Shown piece after piece: positions 1 through 8,812 of a stretch of 64,000 nt of DNA. The stretch comes from Crocinitomicaceae bacterium (GTDB taxonomy: Bacteria; Bacteroidota; Bacteroidia; Flavobacteriales_D; Crocinitomicaceae). Location: positions 3,750-67,749 of the forward strand of contig JACJYW010000014.1 of assembly GCA_020635955.1 (NCBI GenBank), in the 5' to 3' direction. The translations under genes were made by a program, and so were the position numbers. How positions within the stretch are numbered: position 1 is the first letter of the stretch; the number at the start of each line of letters is the position of its first letter. The notes beneath the pieces are model-generated. The model made no database searches. It had not been told where the DNA came from and worked only from the letters and a program-made list of their open reading frames with translations.

Positions 1-1551
1 AGGGAAGATATCATTGAAAAATTTCAATTAGGATATTGTCTTGATGAAGGAGATGCTTTTACTAAAGCTGCGCTGGGCAAGAAATATAAATTAGATTTTC
101 TTGAAAAAGCAGGATTGACCAAAACCAAAGAGGATAGGTCATTTGATTTCTTCAGAGGAAGGGTCATGTTCCCGATTCACTCAGTTGCTGGAAAGGTACT
201 GGGGTTTGGTGGTAGAACATTAAGGGCGGATAAGAAAATTGCAAAATACTTCAACTCGCCTGAGAGTGAGCTTTACAATAAATCCAAGATCCTTTATGGA
301 CTTTATTTTGCCAAGAACAGCATCATCAAACATGACAGATGCTTTCTGGTAGAAGGATATACAGATGTGATCTCATTGCATCAGGCCGGAATTGAAAATG
401 TTGTAGCTTCTTCAGGAACTGCCCTCACAGAAGACCAGATCAAGTTGATCAAAAGATATACTGAGAATATTACTATTCTTTATGATGGTGATTCTGCCGG
501 TATTAGAGCTTCGTTCAGAGGGATTGATATGATCCTTGAACAAGGGATGAACGTGAAGGTAGTCTTATTTCCGGATGGAGAAGATCCTGATTCCTTTGCA
601 AAAAAGTCAACTACTACTGAGTTAAATGATTACATCAATGCTAATTCGAAAGATTTCGTTGTTTTCAAAACCAACATTCTCTTAAAAGAAGCAGGTGATG
701 ACCCTATACAAAAAGCCAATTTGATCCGTGATATTGTTGAATCGATCGCCAAGATCCCGGATGCCATTAAAAGACAGGTTTATACCAGAGAATGTTCTTC
801 CATGTTCGGCATGGACGAGCAATTATTGATCAATGAGCTTAGTAAGTATAGAAAAAATGAGATTGCCAATAAATTTGGTGCTCCTGAGATACATGAAATT
901 GAGCCTCCATTTATTCATGTCGAGCAAGCTGATCATACGAAAGAAAACCTGGAGATTCTCAGTCGAATTGAAGCTCAGGAATATGATATTATTCGCATCC
1001 TATTGAACTATGGAGTTTACATGGTGGCAACTGAACATGTTGAAACGGATGAGGAAGGTGAAGAAGAGGTGGTAAACGTAGAAGTTTCAGTGATCGAATT
1101 GATCATTGGAGAAATTGAACGTGATGAACTCTACTTTGATGAAGATATTCTGAAAAAGATCTATGATGAGTTCAAAGCCGGACTTGACAGAGGGGAGCTA
1201 TTATCCGATAATTATTTCCTTCGACATGCTGATCCGGAAATGCAAAAAGCAGCCGTGGATATCATCACCAACAGATATGAGATCTCACCTAATTGGGTAG
1301 TGAAAAAAGTATATACCACTTCTGAACTGGAAAAATTAGAACTAGCCGTAAAGCAATCTATTTACTCCTATAAAACAGCTAAGATCAGAAAAGAAAAAGA
1401 CCTAATACAAAAAGAGATCGAACGATTAAATGCTGAGGATATTGATGCTCACATTGATGAGATCATGACCTTACTGGCACAACAAAAAAAGTTAGATGTT
1501 GTCATTGGTAAACTAACAAATAATGATAGTTTAGGACGCGTTATCCACTAG
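1..1551 (+). CDS. dnaG: DNA primase DnaG, 5'-truncated by the window edge
   Basis: Primase makes the RNA primers for replication and works with the replicative helicase. The frame is open from base 1, so the first codons of the window already belong to the gene. The N-terminal CHC2 zinc-binding domain and the start of the catalytic core lie outside the window. The 516 residues seen begin late in the N-terminal part of the RNA-polymerase domain. The TOPRIM core follows, with LVEGYTDVISLHQAG (catalytic Glu) and LYDGDSAG (metal-binding Asp pair). The remainder is a charged helical C-terminal region of the kind that binds DnaB helicase. A TTG at 115 is not the start, because conserved primase sequence precedes it. 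The next gene starts two bases after the stop, so the two are probably cotranscribed. The family assignment is secure; only the 5' end is missing. Confidence 0.96.
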   Translation, partial: REDIIEKFQLGYCLDEGDAFTKAALGKKYKLDFLEKAGLTKTKEDRSFDFFRGRVMFPIHSVAGKVLGFGGRTLRADKKIAKYFNSPESELYNKSKILYGLYFAKNSIIKHDRCFLVEGYTDVISLHQAGIENVVASSGTALTEDQIKLIKRYTENITILYDGDSAGIRASFRGIDMILEQGMNVKVVLFPDGEDPDSFAKKSTTTELNDYINANSKDFVVFKTNILLKEAGDDPIQKANLIRDIVESIAKIPDAIKRQVYTRECSSMFGMDEQLLINELSKYRKNEIANKFGAPEIHEIEPPFIHVEQADHTKENLEILSRIEAQEYDIIRILLNYGVYMVATEHVETDEEGEEEVVNVEVSVIELIIGEIERDELYFDEDILKKIYDEFKAGLDRGELLSDNYFLRHADPEMQKAAVDIITNRYEISPNWVVKKVYTTSELEKLELAVKQSIYSYKTAKIRKEKDLIQKEIERLNAEDIDAHIDEIMTLLAQQKKLDVVIGKLTNNDSLGRVIH

Positions 1552-1553
1552 TT

Positions 1554-2732
1554 ATGGAGTATTTGAAAGAATTATTTTTCTATCCGCTTTTTACGCAAGA
1601 TGATTTTACACTTGCTCCTATCAATCTTATCATTTTTATAGGTTTATTCCTGTTTGGTAAGCTGGTGATCAAATACCTTAAAAAACTATTCAAATCCAAA
1701 GAGCTTGTAGATAAAAAATTTACGGTTGAAGGAAAAGAGATTCCACTGTGGAGGTTGATCAAACAGCTGGTTTGGTTAGGGATCTTTTTTATTGGAATAA
1801 AAACTTTTGAGGTAAACAATCCGGAATTGAAATCTTCTAAAATTTTGGAATATGAATTTATTCGTTTTAAAGATTTTCATGTAGCGGTCTATCATTTATT
1901 TGTAGCCTTATTCATAGTCTTCTTTAGTCGAATTGCCCTAGCTTCTGTAAGAATTTACCTACAAGGAAGATTAAAACGAAGAGGTGAGGTAGATGAAGGC
2001 AGCATGTACGTATACCTTCAGCTTACTAAATATGTGATTATTGTACTGGCCATCATATTCATGCTGCGAAGCATGGGGGTTGACCTGGATCTTTTTATCA
2101 CATCTATGGCCTTCTTATTGGTAGGTCTTGGTTTGGGGTTACAGGATATTTTCAAAGACTTTTTTGCAGGACTTTTATTGTTATTCGAAGGTTCTATCAT
2201 GGTTGGTGATATCGTTGAGATCGATCGTCCAAAAGAAGAGAATTTTGTGGCTCGAATTGTAGAGATCAATCTACGTACTTCTAAGGTAGAAACCAGAGAT
2301 GGTAAAGTGCTTATCGTTCCCAATTCAAATCTTTCGTTCCAGCCAGTAAATAACTGGACCTCCGGTAAGCATGCTACACGATTCAACATCATACTAACCG
2401 TAGATTATGGTTCTGATTTGGAACAAGTGAAACGCATCATGATAGATTGTGCCAAACAACATCCTAAAGTGCTAAAATCAAAGGATGTTTTTGTGCGATT
2501 GAGAGATTTTGCGAATAATGGATACGAGCTGGATGTCGTTTTTTGGGCGAATCAAAGCTTTTATATTGATATCCATAAGAGTGAGATCCGTTTTGCGATC
2601 GATAAAGAATTTAGAAAAAATGGTATAGGATATCCATATCCTCAAATGGATGTTCACATGATCCCTACTTCCCCGAAAGCAGCCCATAATCCAACAGGTT
2701 CGGAAGAAGAAAATGACTCCTTAGAAGCTTAA
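1554..2732 (+). CDS. MscS-family small-conductance mechanosensitive channel
   Basis: This is an inner-membrane channel that opens under membrane tension to release solutes during hypo-osmotic shock. The 392-residue protein has about five hydrophobic segments (near residues 20, 70, 110, 155 and 180). The last is the glycine- and alanine-rich pore helix (FLLVGLGLGLQDIFKDFFAG). The MscS beta domain follows, with VGDIVEI and then DGKVLIVPNSNLS, and after it a C-terminal alpha/beta cytoplasmic domain. It has more N-terminal membrane segments than the three of E. coli MscS, as in many YnaI/YbdG-type relatives. It starts two bases after the dnaG stop with no room for a promoter, so it is probably read through from dnaG. 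Confidence 0.92.
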   Translation: MEYLKELFFYPLFTQDDFTLAPINLIIFIGLFLFGKLVIKYLKKLFKSKELVDKKFTVEGKEIPLWRLIKQLVWLGIFFIGIKTFEVNNPELKSSKILEYEFIRFKDFHVAVYHLFVALFIVFFSRIALASVRIYLQGRLKRRGEVDEGSMYVYLQLTKYVIIVLAIIFMLRSMGVDLDLFITSMAFLLVGLGLGLQDIFKDFFAGLLLLFEGSIMVGDIVEIDRPKEENFVARIVEINLRTSKVETRDGKVLIVPNSNLSFQPVNNWTSGKHATRFNIILTVDYGSDLEQVKRIMIDCAKQHPKVLKSKDVFVRLRDFANNGYELDVVFWANQSFYIDIHKSEIRFAIDKEFRKNGIGYPYPQMDVHMIPTSPKAAHNPTGSEEENDSLEA

Positions 2733-2802
2733 GTAAGCGCTTTTATTACGGCTGGTTGGCAATTCTTTTTATATTTAAGTCACAAACTTAAATGCAAGCT
2801 CT

Positions 2803-4356
2803 ATGGTAAGAACGATATTCGTCATTTCTGCACTATTCATCTCAGCCGGAATAACCGCTCTAGGTTATTTTATAAACTGGAATTGGATGTATCTATTTGT
2901 ATTCTTTGGACCTCTAATTTTATTGGGGCTTCGAGATATGACACAAAGCAAACATGCTATTAAAAAGAACTTTCCGGTGATTGGAAACCTGCGTTATTTC
3001 TTTGAAAGCATATCTCCTGAGATACAGCAGTATTTTGTTGAAAGAAGAACGGATGGTGCTCCTATCGATAAAAACAAAAGAGCCATTATTTACCAAAGGT
3101 CAAAAAACCTGGGAGCTACACATCCTTTTGGAACAGAGTTAAATGTTTATGAAGAAGGATATGAGTTTGTAACGCATTCATTGTACCCTAAACATATAGA
3201 AGAAGAACCACGTGTTTTAATTGGTGAAGGACAATGCGCTAAACCATATTCAGCATCATTATATAACATTTCTGCAATGTCCTTTGGTTCGTTGTCAAAG
3301 AATGCTGTAATGTCTTTGAATCGTGGAGCTAAAAAAGGAAATTTCTATCATAATACCGGTGAAGGAGGTTTATCTCCTTACCATCTTCAGGGAGGTGATG
3401 TCACCTGGCAAATTGGTACTGGTTATTTCGGATGTAGAACTCCTGAAGGTACTTTTTCAGAACAAATGTTCACTGAGAATGCTACCAAACCAGAGGTGAA
3501 AATGATCGAAGTAAAACTTTCACAAGGTGCAAAACCAGGACATGGTGGAGTACTTCCGGGAAAGAAGAATACCCCTGAAATTGCCAAGATCAGAGGAGTT
3601 GTTGCCGGAACAACCGTTTTATCACCTCCTTCTCACTCTGCTTTTTCTGACCCTCAGGGCTTATTGAAGTTCTGTGATCGTTTAAGAGAATTGTCCGGAG
3701 GAAAACCTGTTGGATTTAAGCTTTGTATTGGTAAGGTGGAAGAATTCGAAGATATCTGCAAAGCAATGGTGGAAACAGGTTCAAGACCAGATTTCATTTC
3801 TATTGATGGTGGTGAAGGTGGAACTGGAGCTGCTCCATTAGAGTTTGCAAACCACGTTGGGTTACCGCTTTATGTTGGATTAGTGATGGCCGATACTTTA
3901 TTAAAGAAATACGGTTTGCGCGACAAGATCAAAGTTATTGCATCAGGAAAAGTATTTTCTGGATTTGACATTTTAAAAGCCATTTCATTAGGCGCAGACC
4001 TTACACAATCTGCCAGAGCATTTATGTTGTCTATAGGATGTATTCACGCTCAATTATGTAACACTAATACTTGCCCGGTTGGAGTTGCTACTCAAGATAA
4101 AAGATTGATGAAAGGGTTAAATGTTGAAGATAAGTATGTACGTGCGTACAACTATCATCATAATACCCTTCATGCATTCATGGAATTAATGGGAGCAACC
4201 GGTGCTTCTAACACTTCTGAATTAAGTGCTGACAATATCAAACGTATGGCTGAAGATGGAGATGTTTGGACTTATACCGAGATCATTAAATCTTGGCATA
4301 TGATTGCCAAACTAACCGGAGAAACGGCTAGTGCAAAAGCAGGAGTTGCGAAATAA
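2803..4356 (+). CDS. Membrane-anchored FMN-binding glutamate synthase family protein
   Basis: The 517-residue protein matches the central FMN-binding and synthase (TIM barrel) part of the glutamate synthase large subunit. It has no glutaminase domain and no C-terminal GXGXG helix. Two hydrophobic segments at residues 3-45 precede the barrel. Barrel motifs seen include AMSFGSLSKNA, FISIDGGEGGTGAAP and, at the end, CIHAQLCNTNTCPVGVATQ. The cysteine spacing of that last motif matches the iron-sulfur ligands of GltB. Single-domain relatives are usually annotated as FMN-binding glutamate synthase family protein; their reaction is not settled. No gltD-like partner is nearby. A strong hairpin terminator follows at 4381, so the gene is probably a single transcription unit. 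The family is certain; the substrate is unknown. Confidence 0.9.
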   Translation: MVRTIFVISALFISAGITALGYFINWNWMYLFVFFGPLILLGLRDMTQSKHAIKKNFPVIGNLRYFFESISPEIQQYFVERRTDGAPIDKNKRAIIYQRSKNLGATHPFGTELNVYEEGYEFVTHSLYPKHIEEEPRVLIGEGQCAKPYSASLYNISAMSFGSLSKNAVMSLNRGAKKGNFYHNTGEGGLSPYHLQGGDVTWQIGTGYFGCRTPEGTFSEQMFTENATKPEVKMIEVKLSQGAKPGHGGVLPGKKNTPEIAKIRGVVAGTTVLSPPSHSAFSDPQGLLKFCDRLRELSGGKPVGFKLCIGKVEEFEDICKAMVETGSRPDFISIDGGEGGTGAAPLEFANHVGLPLYVGLVMADTLLKKYGLRDKIKVIASGKVFSGFDILKAISLGADLTQSARAFMLSIGCIHAQLCNTNTCPVGVATQDKRLMKGLNVEDKYVRAYNYHHNTLHAFMELMGATGASNTSELSADNIKRMAEDGDVWTYTEIIKSWHMIAKLTGETASAKAGVAK

Positions 4357-4380
4357 TTGCAACAATTAAAACAAAATTAA

Positions 4381-4420
4381 AACCCAACTATACAATCAAT
4401 TTATAGTTGGGTTTTTTGTT
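4381..4420 (+). terminator. Rho-independent terminator after the glutamate synthase-like gene
   Basis: A perfect 12-bp stem (4381-4392 pairing with 4402-4413) closes a 9-base loop and is followed by TTTT-G-TTTT. It lies 25 bases after the stop codon at 4356, as expected for an intrinsic terminator. Confidence 0.9.
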
Positions 4421-4456
4421 TTCAGGAAGTATTCATTTGTTTAATTTCGTCTTCAA

Positions 4457-5188
4457 ATGAGGTCATTTTTCGGAGAACTTATTGGCACTTTTATTCTCGT
4501 GCTCTTTGGCTGTGGAGTGGTGGGATGGTCATTGTTCATTCAGCCACTTGATCTTATCCAAATTTCTATCGTTTGGGGATTAACTGTTATCCTGGCCATC
4601 TTTTGTTCAGCTCCTTATTCAAGAGCACACCTCAATCCAGCAGTGAGTATTGCTTTTTTAATTGATAAGGCCATTCCTAAAAAAGAACTCCTTCCTCACC
4701 TTTTTGGTCAATTTGTTGGAGGATTAATGGCAGCTTATGTATTATATCTGCTCTTTAAAGAATACCTGGATCTCGATTCGGTGAATTCAGCCATGATGTT
4801 CGGAGAGTATTTTCCTAATCCGGGTAATAAGAGTTTAACAGTCCTTGGGCACCTTAACGCATTTGGTGCTGAATTTACAGGTACATTTCTTCTGATGTTC
4901 GGAATCCTACTCATTATTAAGTATAAAGGTGTGGGAGCCAAACTACTTAACCCAATTTTAATTGGAGTTCTATTAACACTATTGATCTATTTTTTTGCTC
5001 CTTACACTCAGGCAGGTTTTAATCCATTCCGAGATTTTGCTCCACGTTTATTAAGTTATTTGATGGGTTGGGACAAGGCTTTCAGTTATAATGGTTGGGG
5101 ATGGCTAACCGTTTATATGATCGCGCCAATTTTAGGAGCCATTAGCGCGGCATTGCTGGATAAGATCCTGTTCAAAAACAATAAGTAA
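4457..5188 (+). CDS. MIP-family channel (aquaporin / glycerol facilitator-like) with an NPF second box
   Basis: This is a six-helix inner-membrane channel of the major intrinsic protein family, for water or small neutral solutes. The protein has 243 residues. The first half carries the canonical NPA (residues 60-62, in SRAHLNPAVSIAFL). The second box reads GFNPFRDFAPRL: Asn189 and Pro190 are kept, Ala191 is replaced by Phe, and the selectivity-filter Arg192 is retained. The NPxRDFxPR context resembles GlpF-type proteins, but the Phe would narrow the pore and the true substrate is open. A candidate promoter (TTG at 4416, N23, TAATTTCG at 4442) would put the transcript start almost at the ATG. 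The family is confident; the solute is not. Confidence 0.9.
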   Translation: MRSFFGELIGTFILVLFGCGVVGWSLFIQPLDLIQISIVWGLTVILAIFCSAPYSRAHLNPAVSIAFLIDKAIPKKELLPHLFGQFVGGLMAAYVLYLLFKEYLDLDSVNSAMMFGEYFPNPGNKSLTVLGHLNAFGAEFTGTFLLMFGILLIIKYKGVGAKLLNPILIGVLLTLLIYFFAPYTQAGFNPFRDFAPRLLSYLMGWDKAFSYNGWGWLTVYMIAPILGAISAALLDKILFKNNK

Positions 5189-5207
5189 TTCTGACAATTC
5201 AATTCCC

Positions 5208-5234
5208 TTGCTCACGGCAAAATTCCTATCTTTA
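5208..5234 (+). promoter_or_regulatory. Possible Bacteroidetes-type promoter of polA
   Basis: TATCTTTA at 5227-5234 matches seven of eight positions of the phylum's -7 element TAnnTTTG. A TTG at 5208-5210 lies 16 bases upstream, slightly short of the usual 17-23. The polA ATG is 25 bases downstream. The call rests on pattern match only. Confidence 0.3.
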
Positions 5235-5258
5235 ATCCCTCACCTTTAATCGGAATAA

Positions 5259-8051
5259 ATGACGCCGCAACATCCAAAAAAACTATTTCTTCTTGACGCA
5301 TTTGCCCTGATCTACAGAGCCTATTATGCCTTTATTAAAAATCCAAGGATCAATAGTAAAGGACAAAATACTTCTGCGGCATTTGGATTTACTACCGCAT
5401 TATTAGATGTTATCAATAAAGAAAAACCTACACACATTGCGGTAGTTTTTGATGCACCTGAGGAAACGAACAGACAGGTTGAATATTCAGATTATAAGGC
5501 CAATCGTGAAGCAATGCCAGAAGATATTGCATCCATGCTTGATCCGATCAAAGAGATCGTGCACGCGTTTAGAATTCCTCTTTTGATCTATCCGGGATAT
5601 GAAGCGGATGACATTATTGGAACCATTGCTAAAAAAGCTGAACAACATGGATTCCTGACCTACATGATGACACCGGATAAAGATTATGCCCAATTAGTAT
5701 CCGATAATATCTTCATGTATAAGCCCGCGAAAAGTGGTAAACCAGCTGAAATTTGGGGGATACCTGAAGTTCAGGAAAAATTTGAAGTTCGAACGCCCGA
5801 ACAGGTGATCGATATTTTGGGATTGTGGGGAGATGCGGTAGATAATATTCCCGGAATTCCTGGAATTGGAGAAAAAACGGCTAAAAAACTGATAGCTGAA
5901 TATGGATCGGTTGAAAACCTTATCGCCAATGCAGATGATCTGAAAGGAAAGCAAAAAGAGAATGTCATTGAGTTTGCACAACAAGGTCTTCAATCTAAAA
6001 TGCTGGCAACAATAATTACAGACGTTCCTATTGCTTTGGATGAGGAAAGTTTGATCCTTGAAGAACCGGATGCTGATAAAATTAGAGATGTTTTTACACG
6101 ACTTGAGTTTAGAAATCTGGCTAAACGTGTTATTGGTGAAGAAATCAGCCTGGGTCAACCGGCAGAAGGTCAGTTGGATCTTTTTGGCGGTCCGGCAATT
6201 GAAACACAGGCAGCTGAAGTGGCTATCAACTCAACCGTTAAAACTATAGCCGATTGTAAAGTAGATTATCAGATCGTTGTTTCAAAAGAAAAACGAAAAG
6301 AGCTTTTAGAAGCACTTTTACAACAGAAATCTGTCTGTTTTGATACAGAAACCACAGGGATCGACCCAATTTCAGCAGAAATTGTCGGAATTTCTTTCTC
6401 CTTCTTAGCAGGAACTGGTTTCTATGTAGTAGCTAATGAGAACGAGCGAGCTGAGGTGGTGCAGGATTTCAAAGCCTTTTTTGAAGACGAAAAAATAGAG
6501 AAGATCGCTCATAATATTAAGTATGACTTAAAGATCGTAGAGAAATATGGTGTTGAAGTAAAAGGTCCCTTGTTTGACACCATGATCGCACATTATCTCA
6601 TCACACCTGAGGGAAAACATAATATGGATCATCTGGCTGAATTGTACTTACAATACAGACCTATCTCCATTGAAACACTTATCGGAAAGAAAGGAAAGAA
6701 CCAGGGAAATATGGGAGATCTTGATCCGAATGATATTGTAGATTATGCCTGTGAAGATGCCGACATCACCTTTCAGCTAAAGCAAATTTTTGAGCCAGAA
6801 ATCCAAAAAGACCATTTGAAAAAATTGTTTTACGAAATAGAAATGCCTTTGGCCAGAGTGTTGAAGGATATGGAAGTGGCTGGTATCAATTTGGATGTTC
6901 CTGCTTTAGAGCAATTCTCAAAGGAATTAGATGTTGAGATCACTGACCTGGATACTAAGATCCATGATATTGCAGGTGTTCCTGATTTTAATATTGATTC
7001 ACCTAGACAATTGGGAGAAGTACTATTTGAACATCTTCAAATTGATCCTAAAGCAAAGAAAACAGCCACCGGTCAGTATAAAACTTCAGAGGATGTGCTA
7101 ACTAAACTGGAAGGTAAGCACGAGATAATACCTTTGATCTTGAATTATCGATCATTAAGAAAATTAAAAAGTACTTACGTGGATACCCTTCCATCAATGG
7201 TTAATCCTATCGACAACAGGGTACACACAAGCTATATGCAAACTGTTGCGGCTACGGGTAGATTAGCGTCAAATAATCCTAACCTTCAGAATATTCCTAT
7301 CAGGACCGAAAAAGGAAGAGAGATCAGGAAAGCTTTCATACCTGGAGATAATGATCATGTACTATTAGCTGCCGATTATTCCCAAATTGAATTGCGCATT
7401 ATTGCTGCTTTGAGTCAGGATAAAAATATGATCGAGGCATTTAAGAACGGTTATGACATTCACGCCGCAACTGCTGCTAAAGTTTATGGTGTTGAGAAAA
7501 TTGAGGATGTCACTCGTGAGCAAAGATCTGCTGCTAAAGCGGTAAATTTTGGTATCATTTACGGTCAGTCTGCCTTTGGATTATCTCAGAATTTGGGGAT
7601 CTCAAGAGGTGAGGCCAAAGAACTGATAGATAGTTACTGGGAGCAATATCCCAACATTAAAAAATTCATGGCTGACTCAGTAGAGTTTGCCAAGAAATAT
7701 GGATATGTTGAAACCATCATGAAGCGTAGAAGATACCTGAGTGATATCAATTCTGCGAATGCCATTGTAAGAGGTTTTGCTGAGCGAAATGCTGTTAACG
7801 CCCCTATTCAGGGCTCAGCAGCTGATATTATCAAAATTGCCATGATCCGTATTCATGAAGAAATGAAAAAGCAAAAGGTAGCCTCAAAAATGCTGCTTCA
7901 GGTACATGACGAATTGGTTTTTGACGTTCAAAAAGGTGAAGAAAAGATCATGGAAAAAATCGTCAAAGAAGGCATGGAACACTCCGTTGAAATGGATGTT
8001 CCTTTTGATATTGATTATCGATTTGCTGAAAACTGGTTAGAAGCCCACTAA
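5259..8051 (+). CDS. polA: DNA polymerase I
   Basis: This is the repair and Okazaki-fragment polymerase. All three domains are present in 930 residues. The N-terminal 5'-3' exonuclease spans about 1-290 (LFLLDAFALIYRAYYAF; helix-hairpin-helix near GIPGIGEKTAKKL). The 3'-5' proofreading domain spans about 330-520, with intact acidic residues (D362 and E364 in CFDTETTG, and YACEDADITF), so it should be active. The polymerase domain carries motif A (LAADYSQIELRI), motif B (RSAAKAVNFGIIYGQSAFGL) and motif C (LQVHDELVFDV). The length is typical. The stop codon overlaps that of the convergent flavodoxin gene by four bases. Confidence 0.98.
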   Translation: MTPQHPKKLFLLDAFALIYRAYYAFIKNPRINSKGQNTSAAFGFTTALLDVINKEKPTHIAVVFDAPEETNRQVEYSDYKANREAMPEDIASMLDPIKEIVHAFRIPLLIYPGYEADDIIGTIAKKAEQHGFLTYMMTPDKDYAQLVSDNIFMYKPAKSGKPAEIWGIPEVQEKFEVRTPEQVIDILGLWGDAVDNIPGIPGIGEKTAKKLIAEYGSVENLIANADDLKGKQKENVIEFAQQGLQSKMLATIITDVPIALDEESLILEEPDADKIRDVFTRLEFRNLAKRVIGEEISLGQPAEGQLDLFGGPAIETQAAEVAINSTVKTIADCKVDYQIVVSKEKRKELLEALLQQKSVCFDTETTGIDPISAEIVGISFSFLAGTGFYVVANENERAEVVQDFKAFFEDEKIEKIAHNIKYDLKIVEKYGVEVKGPLFDTMIAHYLITPEGKHNMDHLAELYLQYRPISIETLIGKKGKNQGNMGDLDPNDIVDYACEDADITFQLKQIFEPEIQKDHLKKLFYEIEMPLARVLKDMEVAGINLDVPALEQFSKELDVEITDLDTKIHDIAGVPDFNIDSPRQLGEVLFEHLQIDPKAKKTATGQYKTSEDVLTKLEGKHEIIPLILNYRSLRKLKSTYVDTLPSMVNPIDNRVHTSYMQTVAATGRLASNNPNLQNIPIRTEKGREIRKAFIPGDNDHVLLAADYSQIELRIIAALSQDKNMIEAFKNGYDIHAATAAKVYGVEKIEDVTREQRSAAKAVNFGIIYGQSAFGLSQNLGISRGEAKELIDSYWEQYPNIKKFMADSVEFAKKYGYVETIMKRRRYLSDINSANAIVRGFAERNAVNAPIQGSAADIIKIAMIRIHEEMKKQKVASKMLLQVHDELVFDVQKGEEKIMEKIVKEGMEHSVEMDVPFDIDYRFAENWLEAH

Positions 8052-8539
8052 GGTTTAGTGTCATAGGCTTCTCTTATCTTTTTGCCCCAATTCATGGCGT
8101 GATTTTTTTCACCTTCATGTAAGGGACCTTCTGTACCATCCACTAAAAATCCCATAGGTTCTACAATAGGTTTACCTCCTTTTTTTACCATCTTTTTTAA
8201 GATCTTCTTGGCCGCATAACCTCCCCTACCAATCAACGATCTGGTAAATTTAGATTTGATCGTATTTAAATCTATTCGCGTATCAAAGGTGGTGACATAA
8301 AGTTTTTCCAGCTGACTTCTTTTCAGATCTTGCACAAAGATCATTACTGAAGCTGAAGGACGCCAACTCCTAGTTGGTGATCCAACCACCAATAATTCCA
8401 GATTATCTAAATGTTCCGGCCTTAGGTCAACAACACGGACGGCCTTTACCTCATCAGCAGTACCCATTGATTCAGCTATAAGCTTGGCTATAGTGGCTGT
8501 ATTTCCAAAAAATGAATCGTAGACAACAAGCATCTTCAT
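8048..8539 (-). CDS. Flavodoxin-family protein
   Basis: This is a small cytoplasmic FMN-binding, flavodoxin-like protein of about 163 residues, possibly an electron carrier. The phosphate-binding loop of the fold is visible near the N-terminus (VVYDSFFGNTATIAKLIAE), followed by LLVVGSPTRSWRPSA, typical of the second flavin loop. The open frame could start 18 bases earlier at 8557 (MNKTTV), but the ATG at 8539 puts the first strand (MKMLVVYDS) right at the N-terminus as usual. The physiological partner is unknown. The 3' end overlaps the polA stop convergently. A palindromic repeat lies upstream. Confidence 0.82.
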   Translation of the reverse strand: MKMLVVYDSFFGNTATIAKLIAESMGTADEVKAVRVVDLRPEHLDNLELLVVGSPTRSWRPSASVMIFVQDLKRSQLEKLYVTTFDTRIDLNTIKSKFTRSLIGRGGYAAKKILKKMVKKGGKPIVEPMGFLVDGTEGPLHEGEKNHAMNWGKKIREAYDTKP

Positions 8540-8647
8540 AACAGTAGTTTTGTTCAAAATTAGTTGAGATTCAGTTCAATAATATTGATAGAAATCAGCC
8601 CTTGATAGAATTTTTGCTTGGTTTCTGAGAATGCTATTTATTTTTAC

Positions 8648-8799
8648 TGTCATTTCGACTAAGTACCAATTGCTATCGGGACGCATGGAGAAACGAAAGT
8701 TCGGCGGAGTCAAATCTCTTTACACTAAGGCGCTAATTCCTATTCAGCAGAGATTTGACTCCGCCGAACTTACGTTTCTCGACTTCGCTCGAAATGACA
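8648..8799. repeat. MITE-like palindromic intergenic repeat, copy 1
   Basis: This 152-bp element has near-perfect dyad symmetry. The outer ends are TGTCATTTCGA (8648) and TCGAAATGACA (8789-8799). An inner 32-bp arm at 8688-8719 pairs with 8749-8780 with one mismatch, closing a loop of about 29 bases. It shares its ends and the segment reading TTTCTCGACT-k-CGCTCG (k = T here, G in copy 2) with the element at 23229-23330. There is no coding capacity; a 67-residue open frame across it is a by-product. Similar ends are frequent between genes in Bacteroidetes genomes as I recall. It sits between divergent genes. Confidence 0.85.
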
Positions 8800-8812
8800 T
8801 AGAGAAGATAAA

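Noticed and set aside
115..117. TTG at 115 as the start of dnaG
   Set aside because: The frame is open to base 1 and encodes conserved primase sequence before it.
2018..2392. A 124-residue antisense frame in the MscS gene
   Set aside because: It is a shadow frame of conserved membrane protein codons.
5694..6158. A 154-residue antisense frame in polA
   Set aside because: It is a shadow of the well-conserved polymerase; Cys/Asn/Phe-rich with no domain.
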